Notes: a model not told the origin generated them from the sequence alone. A stretch of 64,000 bases of DNA from Lepisosteus oculatus (GCF_040954835.1 NC_090718.1:14957532-15021531), one strand, 5' to 3'. Counted from the first letter of the stretch, positions 45,701 to 60,700 are shown. A program made the numbers and translations.

Positions 45701-48700
45701 GTGCATTTCGTGCATACACTTACTGTTACAAACAGAATTGTATAGCCTCTCACATACTCATACGTCTGTAGACTAAAATATGGACCTGAAATGACCGGTG
45801 ATCCCTTTCGTAAATCCACAGAGCTATCAGACAGTGATAGTTCTGTGTACTCTGCACAGTACACAGTGCAGATGGAGATAGTAGATGGATGTTTCTTAAC
45901 TGTCAAATATTTGCTTTTAGATGCAGACCCAAACCGCACTGCAATAGAAATCCGAGATTTCTACCCTCAGCACTTGTTCACTTGTGTGAACATGCTGGGC
46001 CATCATAATGTAATATCACCACAACCATCGGAGATACTGTGCCAACAATCTTGTTCAAATCAACAAACTTGACATTCGAGCGATAGTTTATCATTAAAAC
46101 TTTGATTGCAGTGTTCTTAACTTGTGTGAACTTTGCACTGGACTGAACTCTTAACGACTTTAAGACATAAAGTTTGCGTGAATTCCTGAATGTGTATTTC
46201 TATATAGTCTTGTCTTCTCTCTTTATTTAGTGCATTTCCGGATTGTTTCTCTGAATGAGAACTTTGTTCCTGTCAATGATGTGGTATGTTTCCAATCTCA
46301 TCCTGTGAGAATCTCTTCACGTAATTTTTTCCTATATGTACATTGTACAAGTTCATGCCCAGATGTGGTAGCAGTAGTGTCAGAGAGAACTAGCTGGTGC
46401 CAGAGAGCCCTAACAAGGAGAGGAAGCTCGATGTGGGTGAGCGAATGAGTGGCCTAACTCAAGGATCAGTTCTGGGGCTGTTGCACGTTCGCACCCGTGT
46501 CTACATCCACGGCAGTGCTCCCATACGATGGGGCACGTCGACTGGCCAGCCCAATCACGCTGAAGGGTCTGACTGTTATCTACATTGTAGATACTGTAGA
46601 AAGTGATTCAGTTTTAGCATTTTATTCCCTTTTGTGTGTACCTTAAAGAAACCACTGTGGAAACACTGTAAATATTGCAGCCAAGAAACACTAGATTGTA
46701 TTGACTATAGTTCATTTCTGCATCGTCACCCAGTTCATCTTCTCTATTTGGACGTTTACCTATGTTAACTTATAGAGTGTTATATTTATACTTATATTTG
46801 GCCATGGATTTCATTGACTGCAAGCTTTACTTCAACTTTCTACACTTTACCACAATGTTTCAATATGGCTTCTTCTGATTGTATCATGGTGTTCTAGAGT
46901 AGACCTTTATGGGGTAAGACCTTTCTAGAATCCTGCTGTACCCTAAGGGCAGGGGGAATACACACAGATGTCACAGCTACAGAGGTTTATGGTCAATCAG
47001 AGTGGGTGGGAGAGCGAAGAACAGAGGTGAAAGGAATTGCTGATGAAGGATGAAGGACCTGCCTTATAAACAGGACAAAGTAAGAGGCAGGAGCTCAGAA
47101 AGGGCTGAACAGGCTGTATGACACATGCTGCAGGGTATCCTTTAAGCAACAGGAGTAGCTGTTTAAGTTGTTATAAAAGAACAGCAGATTGTTCCCTTGA
47201 TCTGGAGAAGGTACAGCTGAACAGATGTACAGTACCTCATGTACAGATTGTGGAACAACAATGCAGTTCTGTGGCATATGTTCTACTGGCAATGTACATC
47301 TGACCAGCACTGTGAGTTCATCTGTGTTAAAGATTGCTGATAGCAGTTTAGAGCAACCATGTGGACAAACAGGTAGTCAGAGCATTGTTGTTTGATCAGT
47401 GAAGACAAACAGCAGCTCCAGGTCAGAGGGTCACACTCCTCCACTGATCAATACATCAGCAGCAGAATGAGGGGGAAAAACAAACGAGAAAAGGAAAGAG
47501 GGAAAGAAATGAGGGTAGAAGGCTTCACAAAATTTGCTTGTCCACAAGGATCAGAGGCAAAAGAGCTTCTGAGAAAAGCAAAACAAATTGACCGAATGAA
47601 GGTGAAGGGAGCTGCTGTACTGCGTTCATGTTTCCTGTATGACTTGCTGTGCCAGCTGCTGCCATTCTTCTGGAAGGAGGGGTGCTGGAACAGAGAGGCT
47701 GGAAACCTGCAGGTTCACTGTGTGTACAGTGCAGAAGCGAAGTACTGCGTGTTGTATCTAGTGAGCTAATTGGTGAAGCCAAAGTAAACCTGCTTATGTT
47801 TGTGTTTTTCTTTTGCAGTACGACGTTGTGGAGCTGAGGGTGAGAACCACTGCGCCTTAGACATAATAGGACAGTATTCCAATGGAGGAGATTCCAGACT
47901 TTTTCCAAAATCTCATTTAATCACCTTTTTGGATCCAGAGGTCACACAGACCATAACTGATGGGGAAATGAGTGCTAAAATCCTACATTGAGTTGGGCAC
48001 TAGAAATCACAAGAGGGTAGTTTAAGAGGGTAAACAAAGAACCAGCATGTCCAGGAATTTAGTTTGAAATGGATTAATCTCCTAATGAAAGTAAACAGAT
48101 CCCCAGGCAGTGTTCTGTGACCTGGTCCTTTCCTGATTAGATTCTCACATCTGCAAAACCCCTTCAAGGCTAAAGAAGGGAAGCCCAGATGAGGTCACAT
48201 GTGCTGCTTGTACCACTTTGACAAAGCCGCCCTGACTTCTCTCTCTAAACCCCCAGGACCCGGCACGCAACAGGATCAGTCAGTGGCTCAAACAAACATC
48301 CAATGGGAGCATCTTGCAGCTGTCGCTCCCCTTGAATCCAGAAGCCCGACTAGGCACATATACCCTGGCAGTCTTGGAAAAAGGAAGCACACGAGTTTCC
48401 CAACACTTCAAAGTCAAGGAGTTTGGTAAGCGCCTGGAGCTGGGCACCACACTCCTCGGGCTGAGCTTGGCCTGTCTCCTGCAGTGGAGGCGACAGAGCT
48501 GCCTCACAGACGGAGGTAAGACCATGTGGGGGATGAGATCTCAGAGGCGACTGTAACACCGAATTCTTTGCCTCCTGTTCGCAGTCCTGCCCAAATTTGA
48601 AGTCGAGACTCATCTTCCGGACTCGATCTTCATTTTGGACACTGAAGTCACGGCTAAAATCTGCGGCAAGTGAGTCTGAATCCTCAATTATGGCAAACGT

Positions 48701-51700
48701 AAACTTCAGAAGTATTATAATGGATTTTTTGGATAAAGAATAAAACAATATAATGTATCTTCAGTAAGTTAATGTTTAAAACATTGATCATTTAAAGGAA
48801 CCGGTGTTCTGGGTTTCTAGAACCAATGTGTTGTTCATTCAACTGTCACTAAATAACACACAGTTAACAGGGAAAATGCAACAGTACAATTTCTAGTCAA
48901 AATGATCATGGAGGTGGGAACACATGAATCAACAGCCTTCTTAGATGTGGAAAATGAGCAAAATATTAATCCAAATCACTCACAATTAGGGAGTTTCTAA
49001 TTCCAACCAATGACTAACACACAACAGAACAAAAAAGATTTTTAGTAGCATTTGAGTTGTTAGTCTAGGACTCCAGGTGACAAGAGAACAGAACGATAGC
49101 TGAACAAGTGAGCAAATTCACAAAACTCAGCCAGAAGACAGACTGAGAAACTCCTGGGATATATGGTGCCATTTTCTTTGCCTATTTCCCTTTTAATGTT
49201 TCACTTCTACCTAAATTCCTTTTCCCTTTTTCCATGTTTTCTGCACTAGTACTGAATGTGTTCTACCTTTCCCATTGTCTACATTAAATAAAAGAAGCGA
49301 AAGTGTTTCAGTAAACACTTTCCTGAAGTGTAACATCGTGCTGTAGTTTCTTTACTGAAGAAACAAGTGTACTTGTGTGCTGGCATGCACACATTGACCC
49401 TGGGTCTACACATTTCTCTTCAGTGCCTTTACTTGTTGACAGTTTGTCTCCCTTCATTCTTACTTCTCTCTGCTTGTCTTCTCCTGCACCCTAGAGATGC
49501 ACATTAATAAAGACCGTTAAATGACAGAACGAGGTAACTACTGTGGGTGCAGGACTGGAAGGATCAATTCTACAGGCGCTGGACCGGTACTGACCAGTGG
49601 TGCCCTGCCATGAAAAGAGAAGATCATCCCTGTCACTTCCCAGACAGGCTGGGAGAACTACAGTCCCTCCTGGCACCGGCTGGCATGGGCAACACTGGAG
49701 CCCACTAGGAACTAGAAGCAGAGCAAAGCCCAATATGTGAGAGATGGTTTTGTTTCCTGTCCATTTGCAGGTACACATATGGGAAGCCAGTGTCTGGCAC
49801 AGCAAAGCTGGAATTGTGCCGGAAACGTAGTCAATATCAACATGACGTTATCGATAATGTGACAATCTGCCGCACAGTAATTGATGAGGTAAGTTCATAA
49901 AAATGACCAGAACGTGCAGCAGGTATCTGAATTATCTGAAGTTCATACTGGCAATCTAATAAATTCTTAAAGCAAGGTTTTGAAGAATATTGGAACTTAA
50001 ACATGTTTAAAATGTTATTGTTTTATTTTTACATACAATAAGTGAGAAAAAATATATAACAAAGTTGTACAATCCTAACTATCCCATGAAAAGACTTTCT
50101 GAATCTCCTCATCTGGTATGATCCACAACTCTGCTGGGGTTTGTAGGATGTCAGTGTGCGTTTGCTCTCATAGACGGACAAGACCGGCTGTTTCTCCTAC
50201 ACCTTCAACGTGACAGAGTTTATGCAGAATGAAGGGCAGCTCGAGAACAGGCTTCGCTTGTACGGTGAGCTAGAGGAACACGGAACAGGTGGGGAACTTC
50301 GACAGCAGTGATCTCTGAGGCACACATGGTTCCTTAGGGCAGCAGAGAGGAGTCGCAGTCCGATGCCTCTTCGGAATTACAGGACCTGTCCAAAGTTGTA
50401 CCAACTTGTCGCTCTATCTCAGACAGCTTCATGACACCACGTTCATTCCTTGCTAGTTTTCGGTCTTTGCAGTGAATTGCTTTGATATCAGGTAGCAAAG
50501 CTGACAATGTTATGCTACTGAGCCTTACGTTCAGGACCATGGAGCTCAGCTTGCAATTCACCAAATGCAGAGTCTCAGAGCCTCGGGGATCTTCGGATGG
50601 TGTCAGGCTGCAACGAGGGGTATGGGAGAAATGGTTGCAGGTTAATTGAAGGATTGATGGAGACAGGCATGAAGGAAAAATGAATCGGTAGGCCGCTTGC
50701 AAGCCATGGAGAGGGGAGAGGTAACAGATTGCCTTGTAAGCATCGCAGGAGAAAAAACAATGAGCCGTCTGCCTAAGAGACTGAGACTCCCAGTGAAAAT
50801 GACTCGAGCTGAAGTTGATAAGGCCCCTGCCAGTAGGATGGAAAAAAGAGGAGAAACAACTTCCTTCGAACAGAGAAAATAAAGGTAGCAGGAGAAAATT
50901 TCGCTTTTCATTCAGGGCTCCAGTAAAAGGACTTGGGCACAGTTCCCAACATGTCAGAGCAATGGGATGAGGAGAGAGAAAGCCTTAAATAATCTGCTCC
51001 TTGAGAATAATTGAATTATTGGCCGCGTGATAGAAAGCGCTGGTTGCCAGTGACAGTGCCGGGATGTGAGCCGCCATCAGCCCGAGCGTAACAGAAACCT
51101 TGACTGCCACATCACAGTCAGGTGTGTGAGCCCTAATCCTCAAACATCTGCAGGAACAGGTCTGCTGGTGGTTCCAGATAATCCAATTTAAAGCCGATAG
51201 GTGGGAGTATAAAGAAGCTATCTGTTACATCAATCACTGGCATTTGAAACTAGCTCTCGTTAGCTCACCGGTAGGACTGCCACATGATGCTGTCTGTGTG
51301 CTCCATTTCCAGGAGTGGTACGGAGAGGAGGTGTTGACACACGCTTCACCCACCTGTTGGGAAAGGTTGAGTTCCTGGATACCGCCAAGCACTATGAGCA
51401 GGGGATCCCCCTACAGGGCAAAGTGAGTAACTGCAGTGTTTTCTGTTTCTCGGGGTCCTGTTACATCAAATTCATCATATTTCAGTTTATAAAAAAAAAT
51501 ATTTCTTTTCTGCAGCCCTGTATTTTGGCACTCCGCCTGGGGTTGTCTGGCTTTCTTCTATCACGCTGGGGCAAGTGGACAAATTTAAAAACATAAGGCC
51601 TTTCTCTTGTCCTCAGATTAGAGTGGTGCGGCATGACTCATCTCCTGTTGCCAATCACAGAGTCTATGTAACCAGTGAACGTTCCTGGCCACATGAAATT

Positions 51701-54700
51701 CTACTGAATGATACCACTGACAGCCAAGGGATCGTTCACTTCTCTTTCAACACTTCGCAGTGGACACGTTCAACAATATGGCTGGAGGTCAGTGCTGTTT
51801 ATCTTGATGCTTGATTCTAGCCACACACCCAGATGTTATGAAGTCACGTCTTCATCCTTGCTTGTGGAATCAGCTCAGCCTGAACCCCCTTTACAATGGT
51901 GGCATTCTGACGGACTGCCTAGTAGATCTGTGTAAAAAGTCTCACTGTTTCTCAGGAATGAGTGAACAAGAGCAGACACTGGCAACACCTTGCACAGGGT
52001 GTGATCAGCACAGGAAAAGGAGAAAGGCCTCTTAGACTCTTCTTTGTTTCTCTGCAGGCTAAATCCTCTACAAGCCCTCAAGACCTTTGGGCTCCCGGGT
52101 ACGAGAAAGGCAGCCACTCTGTCACACGCAGTGATAAACCAAGTAGCAGCTTTATCTCCATCCAGAAGATTGATCAGACACTACAATGTGGGACACAAGT
52201 GGCCATCAGAGCCCAATATTCTTTCTTTCAGAAAGACATTGAGGCAGATGTCGGATCCATTGACTTTTACTACCTGGTAAGTCGTTTTTTTGAGGGCATA
52301 GATTAAAATGTGAGGTCTTCTTTCCTTCTCTGTTTTCAGAAAAAGACAGGCTGAGGTTGGTCCTTGGTATTCCTGTATATTTCATACACAATCCTGGCCC
52401 CTGTGAAGTTAAAGGCAGGAGATCCTAAAACAGTTACACGTCAGAGATCTGGGAAAAGGCAGGACCCCATGACAGTGGGACTTGAATACAGAGAACACCT
52501 GTCTATAGTACAGCTGTGGCTGTGTATGACAGCACATGCCTGAGCAAGAGCACGTAGAGGTGTAACAAGGAAGGACAGAGCTTGTTTTGATTCTGAGGTC
52601 CCATTATAATTTTTCCTCTCTGTCCAAGTTAAACTTTAAAAAGGTTTTCAACATCAGATGTTTGATGTGTACGACACACAATGTGAGTGTCATGTTAAGC
52701 TGAGCATCATCAGCACAGCAATGAAAGTTAATCCAGTCTGTGAAATATACTGGCCAGCAGTAGCATGTGGAAAGTACAAAGAACTGGGCCAAAATTTAAA
52801 ACTCCACATGCAACCACTGACCAAAAGTCTCTCCCTCCAGTTTATTAGGCAAATGATTATATAAGACAGGAACATGAACATGACAATGCCTGATGGTCCC
52901 ACCAACACTTCAAGACCATTAACACAAATGAAACACATGTGCCAATACATCATCTCTCACCCATATTAGAGCCATCCCCATACTATTATTATGTCTGAAA
53001 CTAGATTCATTACAATATTCTGGATAACCAGAAACCCATGGAGGTGCTGAGACATAGTTCCTTCTACAGCTTTCCACTAAGAATGCTAAAAGGAGATTTA
53101 GACTGGACTACAGGGTGGGCTTAAGGGGTGAGGTCTGCAGTCCTGAAAGAACTAGGAAGACACCGGAGTTATGAGCAACAGATTTACAGGTACTTGTTTT
53201 TAGCTGTAGTAGGAATGGCATTTAACACACGCTACGACAGTCCTACTGAAAAGGACAGCTCTTGTTCCGATGCTGAGACAATTTTCTCTAAAGCTTGAGG
53301 AGACAGGGGCAGAGTGTGGGAATTTACATCACTGTCATTACTAACATCCCATCTGCAAAATCAAATGAAATCACTCAGCAATACAGGCAGCAGGACACAT
53401 CCCAACTCTAATGGCCCAGATCACTCACGAGAGACTTTAAGCTAATATATTACAGGAGATAAGTAATTGTTATTCTGTGTTCTTGGTCGAGCAGCAGATG
53501 AGTTTGAGTTGAGCTTCTCTCCTCTATGTGCTGTCAGGTGGTTTCCAGAGGAGCCATTTCAATCAGTGGACACATGGTGGAGCCCCTGCTGGCAGGTTCA
53601 GGTGTGTTTGTGTCGTATTCGCCCCGACCCTCACACTGGTCTCTAGGAGTCAGTTAATCTACAGCCAATCACTAATCAGCTGTTTCAAAAGCAAAGTGTT
53701 GGGAAACAAATTGCTAAACAGAGGACCAATAAACACTGAACTATTGCTAAACAATTACATACATATTGTATTTCTAATGGTGTTCTGAATGCTTGAGGTT
53801 TGTGGGTTGTGTGGATAACTGAAGGCACCCCGTTATTAGGGTGTCCTCTGTTGGTCTGAGACCTTGTCCACCAGTCTGTTCTCTGGCTGACAACTCTTTT
53901 ATAAAACTGTGCTATAACCAGCTCCTTCAATTTAAGCAATGAGAAGTCAGGTTAATATTATAGGTGGAAGACCTGCGCATGGAGGACTTAGCATTCTGTG
54001 TGAAAAGCAGCATAGTGATCTACCAGGCTGTATTCCCACAGACTTCCAGAGTGTCCAAAATTTTAAAGAAAAATCAGTTAGGTACTTTTCAGAGAAATTC
54101 ACACCAGCAGATATCCATGAGGGCCCACCAATGGTGCACTCAAAAGTGAACATCGCCTGGGTTGGATGGAATCTGTCATGCTTGGCTTTCAGAGCAGTGC
54201 TGATCTCTTCTGGCCTGCTCAGTGCCCCATGTCATTGAGGGCTGCTCGACGTCTCCCAGTGATGCAAGTGCAGTCAACTCCTCTGCTCTGAAGGGCCTGA
54301 AGTGCCTGTGGTGTCTGTTGCAGTGAAAGAAGGGGAGGTGTCCTTCATCCTGCCTGTGAGCCATGAGTTGTCCCCGCAGGCTCATGTCCTGGTATATGCT
54401 GTCCTGCCCAATGAGAGAGTCCTCGCACACAGCTCAGACTTCCAGGTGGAAAAATGTTTCAGACACAAGGTAAATCTTTCTTACAATGGCTACCACAAGT
54501 TTTTGTTCTGTACTATATCATTGTGCAAGTCAGCAGGTCAGTGGTGTACCCGTTTGTTTAAAGTTCTGTTCATTAAATATCACTGCAGAGACATCATTTT
54601 TTACACTTTTACATTTTTTAAGAGAATAACAATGAATGTAAGAAAAAGAAATGAAAAATGGAATTAAGGAAAAAAATAAAAGAGTGAAAGTGGAAAGAAG

Positions 54701-57700
54701 AAAAAAAAGACAAAAAACAAGCAAAAAAAATAAAACCAAAACCAGGTACAGTCGCAGAGTTTACCATTTAAAGGCATAAAGGTTATAGCATAGCTATATA
54801 TAATAGCTTAGGAGTATATACTGAGCTCCTCTTTTAAACCTAATGCTCTCAAAGGCTTATCCCACAAATCTTTAAAACGGTCCAGCTCACCTTTTAGGAT
54901 GAATCTTAACTTTTCCAAAGAGATCAAGTCTCTTATTAGTAATTCCCAGAGGGCTGGAGAGGGAGGCTCGTCACCCACCCACCTGGTCATGATTGCCTTT
55001 CCTGCCAGCATCAGAACAGGCTGGACTACTTCCCTATGGTTCAGCAGCTGAACAGGCAAGACTCCCAAGATGCACGTGAGAGGATGAGGATCTAACTGTA
55101 TTACACAGATCAAAGATATTTTTTTACATACCTCCTACCAGAACCTCTGGACATATGTACATTCCCACAGACAGTGAAACAGTGTTCCAATCTGGTGTAC
55201 CCATTTTTAACCTTAAAACTTTATCCTAAATCCTACTGTGTCTTTTCTCCTAGAGCTGCAGGAGCCTGGTACAAGCTGCTCCTGATCCCTTTTCAATTGA
55301 ACTCTTCTTCTGTAGGTTCTGTGTGTGTGTGTCAGCTTTTCATTCCCATGTTTGTGCCTCAGGTGTCCCTGAAGTTTGCGTCCCCTCAGTCTGTCCCAGG
55401 AGCTGACACTGCTGTGCACCTGAGTGCCCATCCTGGGTCACTATGTGCCCTGAAGGCCATTGACCGCAGTGTGCTACTGGTGGAGCCAGAGCAAGAGCTG
55501 ACTGCAAAAGTAAGACTCACGACAGCACACGCTGTTTCTATGAGGGTGACACACTAGTACTTCTGAAGTCATGTTACTGCTGGACCTACTGCTGGTCTCG
55601 ATTTACACATTGTTGAAATGACATCTTCAGTTGCTGCTATGGTGTTGTCCTACTTTGAATCAAAATCGCACGTAATTTCTAATTTAAGAGCTAAGACCTA
55701 GAATGTCACCTTGTGTAAGGGAGCAACTGTCCCTAGAGTAGTCACCAGAGGGGAAGAATACCGTACTGCCATTTCTGCTGTAACGTGATAGTTGTGTTCC
55801 TTGAAAACATTCCGTAATAGAAACCATTGATTCAATGGGAAGGTATATTTTCTTAATATTATTAGTTTAGATTTTCTCCACAATGTGTTTATGGTGATTT
55901 TATATAGATAGAAAGTGAAATATTCGATAAAGAATAAATTGCACCCACATTTACATTGATTAGCCATGAGAAATAGCACAGTCTAGGAGGGCCAAACAAT
56001 TTTTTTTAGATTTTCGCAACACTAAACATGACTAAGCCCAGTAGAGTGAATGATACCACTTTCATTCCTTTCTCTTGTATTGTTTCATACATCAAGCTGT
56101 TGTTCCAGAGTAAAAGCTTTCCTTTCCTTTTCACTTGCACCACACACCCTAGCCACTCATTGTAACAGCAATATTTATATCAATGTTTTCAGACAATTAA
56201 AATATGGTAAATGAGCACAGATACATAGCTCTGACTGTTGTGTACATGCAAGTATACGGTATTTGCAAATATTGTAAGAGTTTACCATTCTAGTTTTCAT
56301 CTGTTTCTCTACAGATATGTAGAGAATACAGGAGAGGGCATCGAGTTTTGTAGTGAGATCAGACAATTACAGTATAGTCTAGTATAGGTGAGAGACTTTG
56401 ACTAAATTTAGTTTCAGATCAGGTTGTATGAGAGGCACTGATTGTGTCAGTGCACTGGCGGAAATGGTATTAAAATAAAATTAACAACTTGGGCAGCAAT
56501 AAAATATGTTTTTTTTGGACTACCTGTGTATTTTATACTGATTTCTGACATCCCTTTAGGCATTTCTTAATGTCAGACATTTTTAATCTCTTGTTTCTCC
56601 ATATTTTCCCAATATCAGATCTATGATTCACAGCCTATAATTGCGGTCACCTATAATAACCCCTACTATTACGACAAGCCCAAAGACTGCCTGCCGGTGA
56701 GAGTGAAGAAACGTTCTTATATAATACACGACCCGGATTCACAGAGGAATGCTAAAACCACTTTCAATGTAAGCATGTCGCCTTCAATAGCATAGTATAA
56801 TAGTAAGGAATAGTAGTCCTTGACTGAAAATCTCGCGGAGAAAAGCCAGGCTGACTGCAGCAGTAAAAGTAGTAAAAACTTTAAGAAAGGTAGACTGAAG
56901 TACAGCATGACACAGCCTTGTGAAGAAATGTTCAAAAAACTATGAAAGTAGTATGACTGGCACACAACTCTGGTGAAAAATAGCCTTTCAAAAAACAAGC
57001 AATTGCTTGTGCACTCTTCTTATTACGGAGCTGAATAAGAAAATTTAGGGGAGTTTGAAAATAATGAAGATCTGGAATTATAGAGCTCTTAAATCACTTA
57101 GCAATAAAAAATAGACTCTGTCGTTTAACACATTGCCAGCATTGAAGTGAGCAAAGGTACCAAGTTATGCTGCTAAATTGCTAAATTGCTAAATTGCCAG
57201 CAGCCCTATCACCCTGCAGCTCCCAGCTGGCCGCCCACTGGAGCTCAGCAGTGTGAGCCTGGCCAGTACCTGGAGGGGAGACCTCCTGGGAAAGCTAAGG
57301 TTGCTGCTGGAAGAGGTGTTAGTGGGGCCAGTAGGGGGCGCTCACCCTGTGGTCTGTGTGGGTCCTAATGCCCACGTCAAGTATAGTGACAGGGACACTA
57401 TACTGTAAAATAGGCTCCGTCCTTCAGATGAGACATAAAACTGAGGTCCTGACTCTCTGTGATTAAAAATCCAAGGGTATGTCTTGAAAAGAGTAGGGGT
57501 GTTACCCTGGTTTTCTGGCCAAATTTCTCCCTGGCCTTTACCCATCATGGCCTCCTAATAACCCCCATCTCTGAACTGGCCTCATCACTCTGCTCTCCTC
57601 CCCACTGAGAGCTGGTGTGTGGGGAGAGGACTGGAGCATCATCCAGGTGGGGCTGCACACTGGTGGGGGTGGAGACCTGTAAAGAGCTTTGAGTGGAGAG

Positions 57701-60700
57701 TCCAGATAAGAGTACGCACGTACAGTATTATTATTTTGGAAAGTGAAATTAAAAGGACTGAACTTGTCAAAATGTCCTCTACAGCACCTGAGGATCAGGA
57801 CAGTTGCCTTCCTTAGCATAGTGTAATAGTAAGGAAAGTCCTTGAATAGAATTCTCTCAGAGAAAGCCAGGCTGGGTGCAGCAGTAAAAGTAGTAGAAAC
57901 GTTAATCGAGGTAAATGGAGGTACAGGGTGATGCAGCCCCTGGGAATGGTCAAGGACTATGAATGCAGCATGACACAAAGGTCCTGATTTGCATAAATAA
58001 TCACGATAAGCATCTTCTTATTCATCCTGCTTATGAAGGAGATGAAATAAGTAACAATTCTGTGAGTTTGAAAATAATAAATAAAGGTCTAGAAACGTGT
58101 TGTTCTTAAATCACTTAGTAAAAACTAGGCTCTGTAATTTAATACTTTGTCAGCAGTGAAAAGAGCTAATGTTATTTTGGAACGTGGTATTAAAAGGACT
58201 GATCTCCTCACATTGTCCTCTGCAGCACCTGAGGATCAGGACTATCACTAATATGTTTCTGCAAAAGCCTGACTGCCTGCTATTCAAGGGATGGACTTTC
58301 TATAACCAACAATATAGAGAGTATGGTTGGCATGGTGGTAAGCATGGTGTTTACATTAATCTTTGATGTAACAGCTGGTGATTACAAGACCAGCATGGTT
58401 AAACTACCAAGATCACTACACCTGGGAACATGTGAAAGCAGCACTTCTCTAAAGATAAAGGAGTGTCCCCAGATGTACATGTGAAACGTACATGAAAGTC
58501 ACTGGATTGCTTCATATGCATCCTTCTAGGCATAAAGAACAGAGCTGGGAAAACACAGCCAAGGCTGTTAGGAACTCAATACAAATGATTAATGATCATG
58601 CCTAGTGTTATACAAGTCTCTCAGTGCTCTGACCTCATTTCTTATCTTTAGGTAGACTTTTATCACCTTCAATAGAAAGACTCATGATGAGCCCTCAGCC
58701 AATCCCAGTTGTGGAGACGGTCAGAACATTCTTCCCTGAGACCTGGCTCTGGGACCTTGTCCCAGTTGGGTGAGTGCACTGCAGGACTGTTCCTAATCCT
58801 GGCTGCAATGGTCAACAACATGTTCTGTAAAAGCATTAAGCTGCTTGTGTGTGAGAGCTCAGGCATTGATATCCAAGCATTCATCTGCAGGGTTCTCAGA
58901 CAGGCACATGTTTAGATGCTTTAAAAGTCCACCCACACTGAAGTTTATAGTAACTTCAAGGTTACATAGGTCACAGGCCCTTCCCATTCAGCATTAATAA
59001 TAATAATAATTGCTTACACTTATATAGCGCTTTTCTGGCCCTTCTCATTCAGCATTAATAATAATAATTGCTTACACTTATATAGCACTTTTCTGGACAC
59101 TCCATTCAAAGCGCTTTAAAAGTAATGGGGACTCCCCTCCACCACCACCAATATGCAGCCCCACCTGGATGATGCTCCAGTACTCTCACCACACAACAGC
59201 TAATGACCACAGAGTCAGGACCTCAGTTGTATGTCTCATCCAAAGGACGGCGCCTGTTTACATTATAATGTCCCCGTCACTATACTGGGGGATTAAGACC
59301 CACATAGACCACAGGGTGAGCGCCCTCTGCTGGCCCCACTAACACCTCTTCCAGCAGCAACCTTAGTTTTTCCCAGGAGTCTCCCATCCAGGTAGTGACC
59401 AGGCTCACACCTGCTGAGCTTCAGTGGGTTGCTAGTTGTGAGTTGCAGAGTGATTCGGCTGCTGGCATTAGCGGCCCACGACAGTGGGATACCACAGAGC
59501 TTGGATTTGGTGCAACCACTTTGATACAGGTCAGTTAATGTCTATACCTGTCCCATCTTGACATCCTCTCTACAGGGAGTCTGGCTCAGCGCAGGTTCCA
59601 GTCACTGTGCCTGACACCATCACTACATGGGAGGCTGGGGCGTTCTGCTTGTCCCCAATAGGACTGGGCCTGGCCCCCTCTGTCAGGCTCACCACCTTCC
59701 AGCCCTTCTTCGTGGAGCTCACCCTGCCCTACTCCATCATCAGGGGAGAGCGGTTCGAGCTCAAGGCCACCGTCTTCAACTACATGTCCAAGTGCATCAT
59801 GGTAGAACCGCCCTTCCCTACAACTACACCAGGGCTTCTCTCACACCAGACCACTCTCTTCTGATCTGTCCGCTAATTTCATTATGATATTGATCTGAGG
59901 ACCTTGCAATGATAATACTGTGAGCTAATGTTTTTTAGGTGAAAATAATTGCTCTCACTACTCATTGTGGCTCAAGTGCTGCTGCTTTAGCTCGGCTTTG
60001 CAAAGGATAGGGTGCAAAAGGTCAGGAATCCATCCCAATCTCGTTCACACACATTTGTCTCGTCATTTTTACATTTAATATTGAATACGAGAACAGTGTA
60101 CATGGTGGATCAGGAACTGGAAGAATGATGTGCTGTGAAGTGTGGGTAGGATCTGTAGAACGCAAATTTCATTTTTCCATCTGGTCAGTTAGGTTAAAGT
60201 AAGGATTCATCTCGCCGGCATTGGTTGGCCGGTAGATGTTTAAATATTGCGCACCACACAGACATGCAATGTCTATAATGGAAATACACTCAGGATCTGC
60301 ATTAAGGTAAAAGAAAAAAACAGCTGAAAACATTAACTTATGTTTAATACTTCTAGATATTTTTGTGTATCATGTGATTTTATGAACTTTCTCAGTTCTG
60401 CATTAAGGCTTTGAGCCTTGTTGCACTTGTCTGAAACTCACCCTGTCTGCAAAAGACTGTCCAGGTTTTTACAGAACCCTAGTGTGTACAACAGAATTCC
60501 CGTACACTGTATGCTCTAAATGTTCAAAAAAGTCATTTAGAAATACGAAAGCGTTAATCAAAGCATGACAGCAGCATAAACTAGAGGACAGGTAACATAA
60601 ATTGGGCCAGGTGAGTGAGTGGGGAGATGATGTGCTGACCTGTCACTCCAGGTAAAAGTGAGTCCAGCCCCATCCTCTGACTTCACTCTGGAGCCCTGCC

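Larger units (their letters stand above)
56776..58165 (+). repeat. Tandem intronic duplication in the a2m bait region, split by a SINE
   Basis: Copy 1 (about 56,776-57,165, continuing at 57,735-57,801) and copy 2 (about 57,802-58,165, continuing to exon 58226) share gcatagtgtaatagtaagga, gcagcagtaaaagtagta, ttaaatcacttag and attaaaaggactga in the same order. Copy 1 ends with a truncated copy of the next exon's start. Confidence 0.8.
56619..58337 (+). other. a2m: a2m bait-region exons
   Basis: Exon 56619-56768 encodes residues 599-648, including the basic stretch VRVKKRSY, and exon 58226-58337 encodes residues 649-685 (starting [17 protein letters not shown]). This stretch aligns by position with the human bait segment but has little residue identity, as expected for the fastest-evolving part of the protein. 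Basic residues offer sites for trypsin-like enzymes. The intron holds a tandem duplication and a SINE. Confidence 0.85.
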
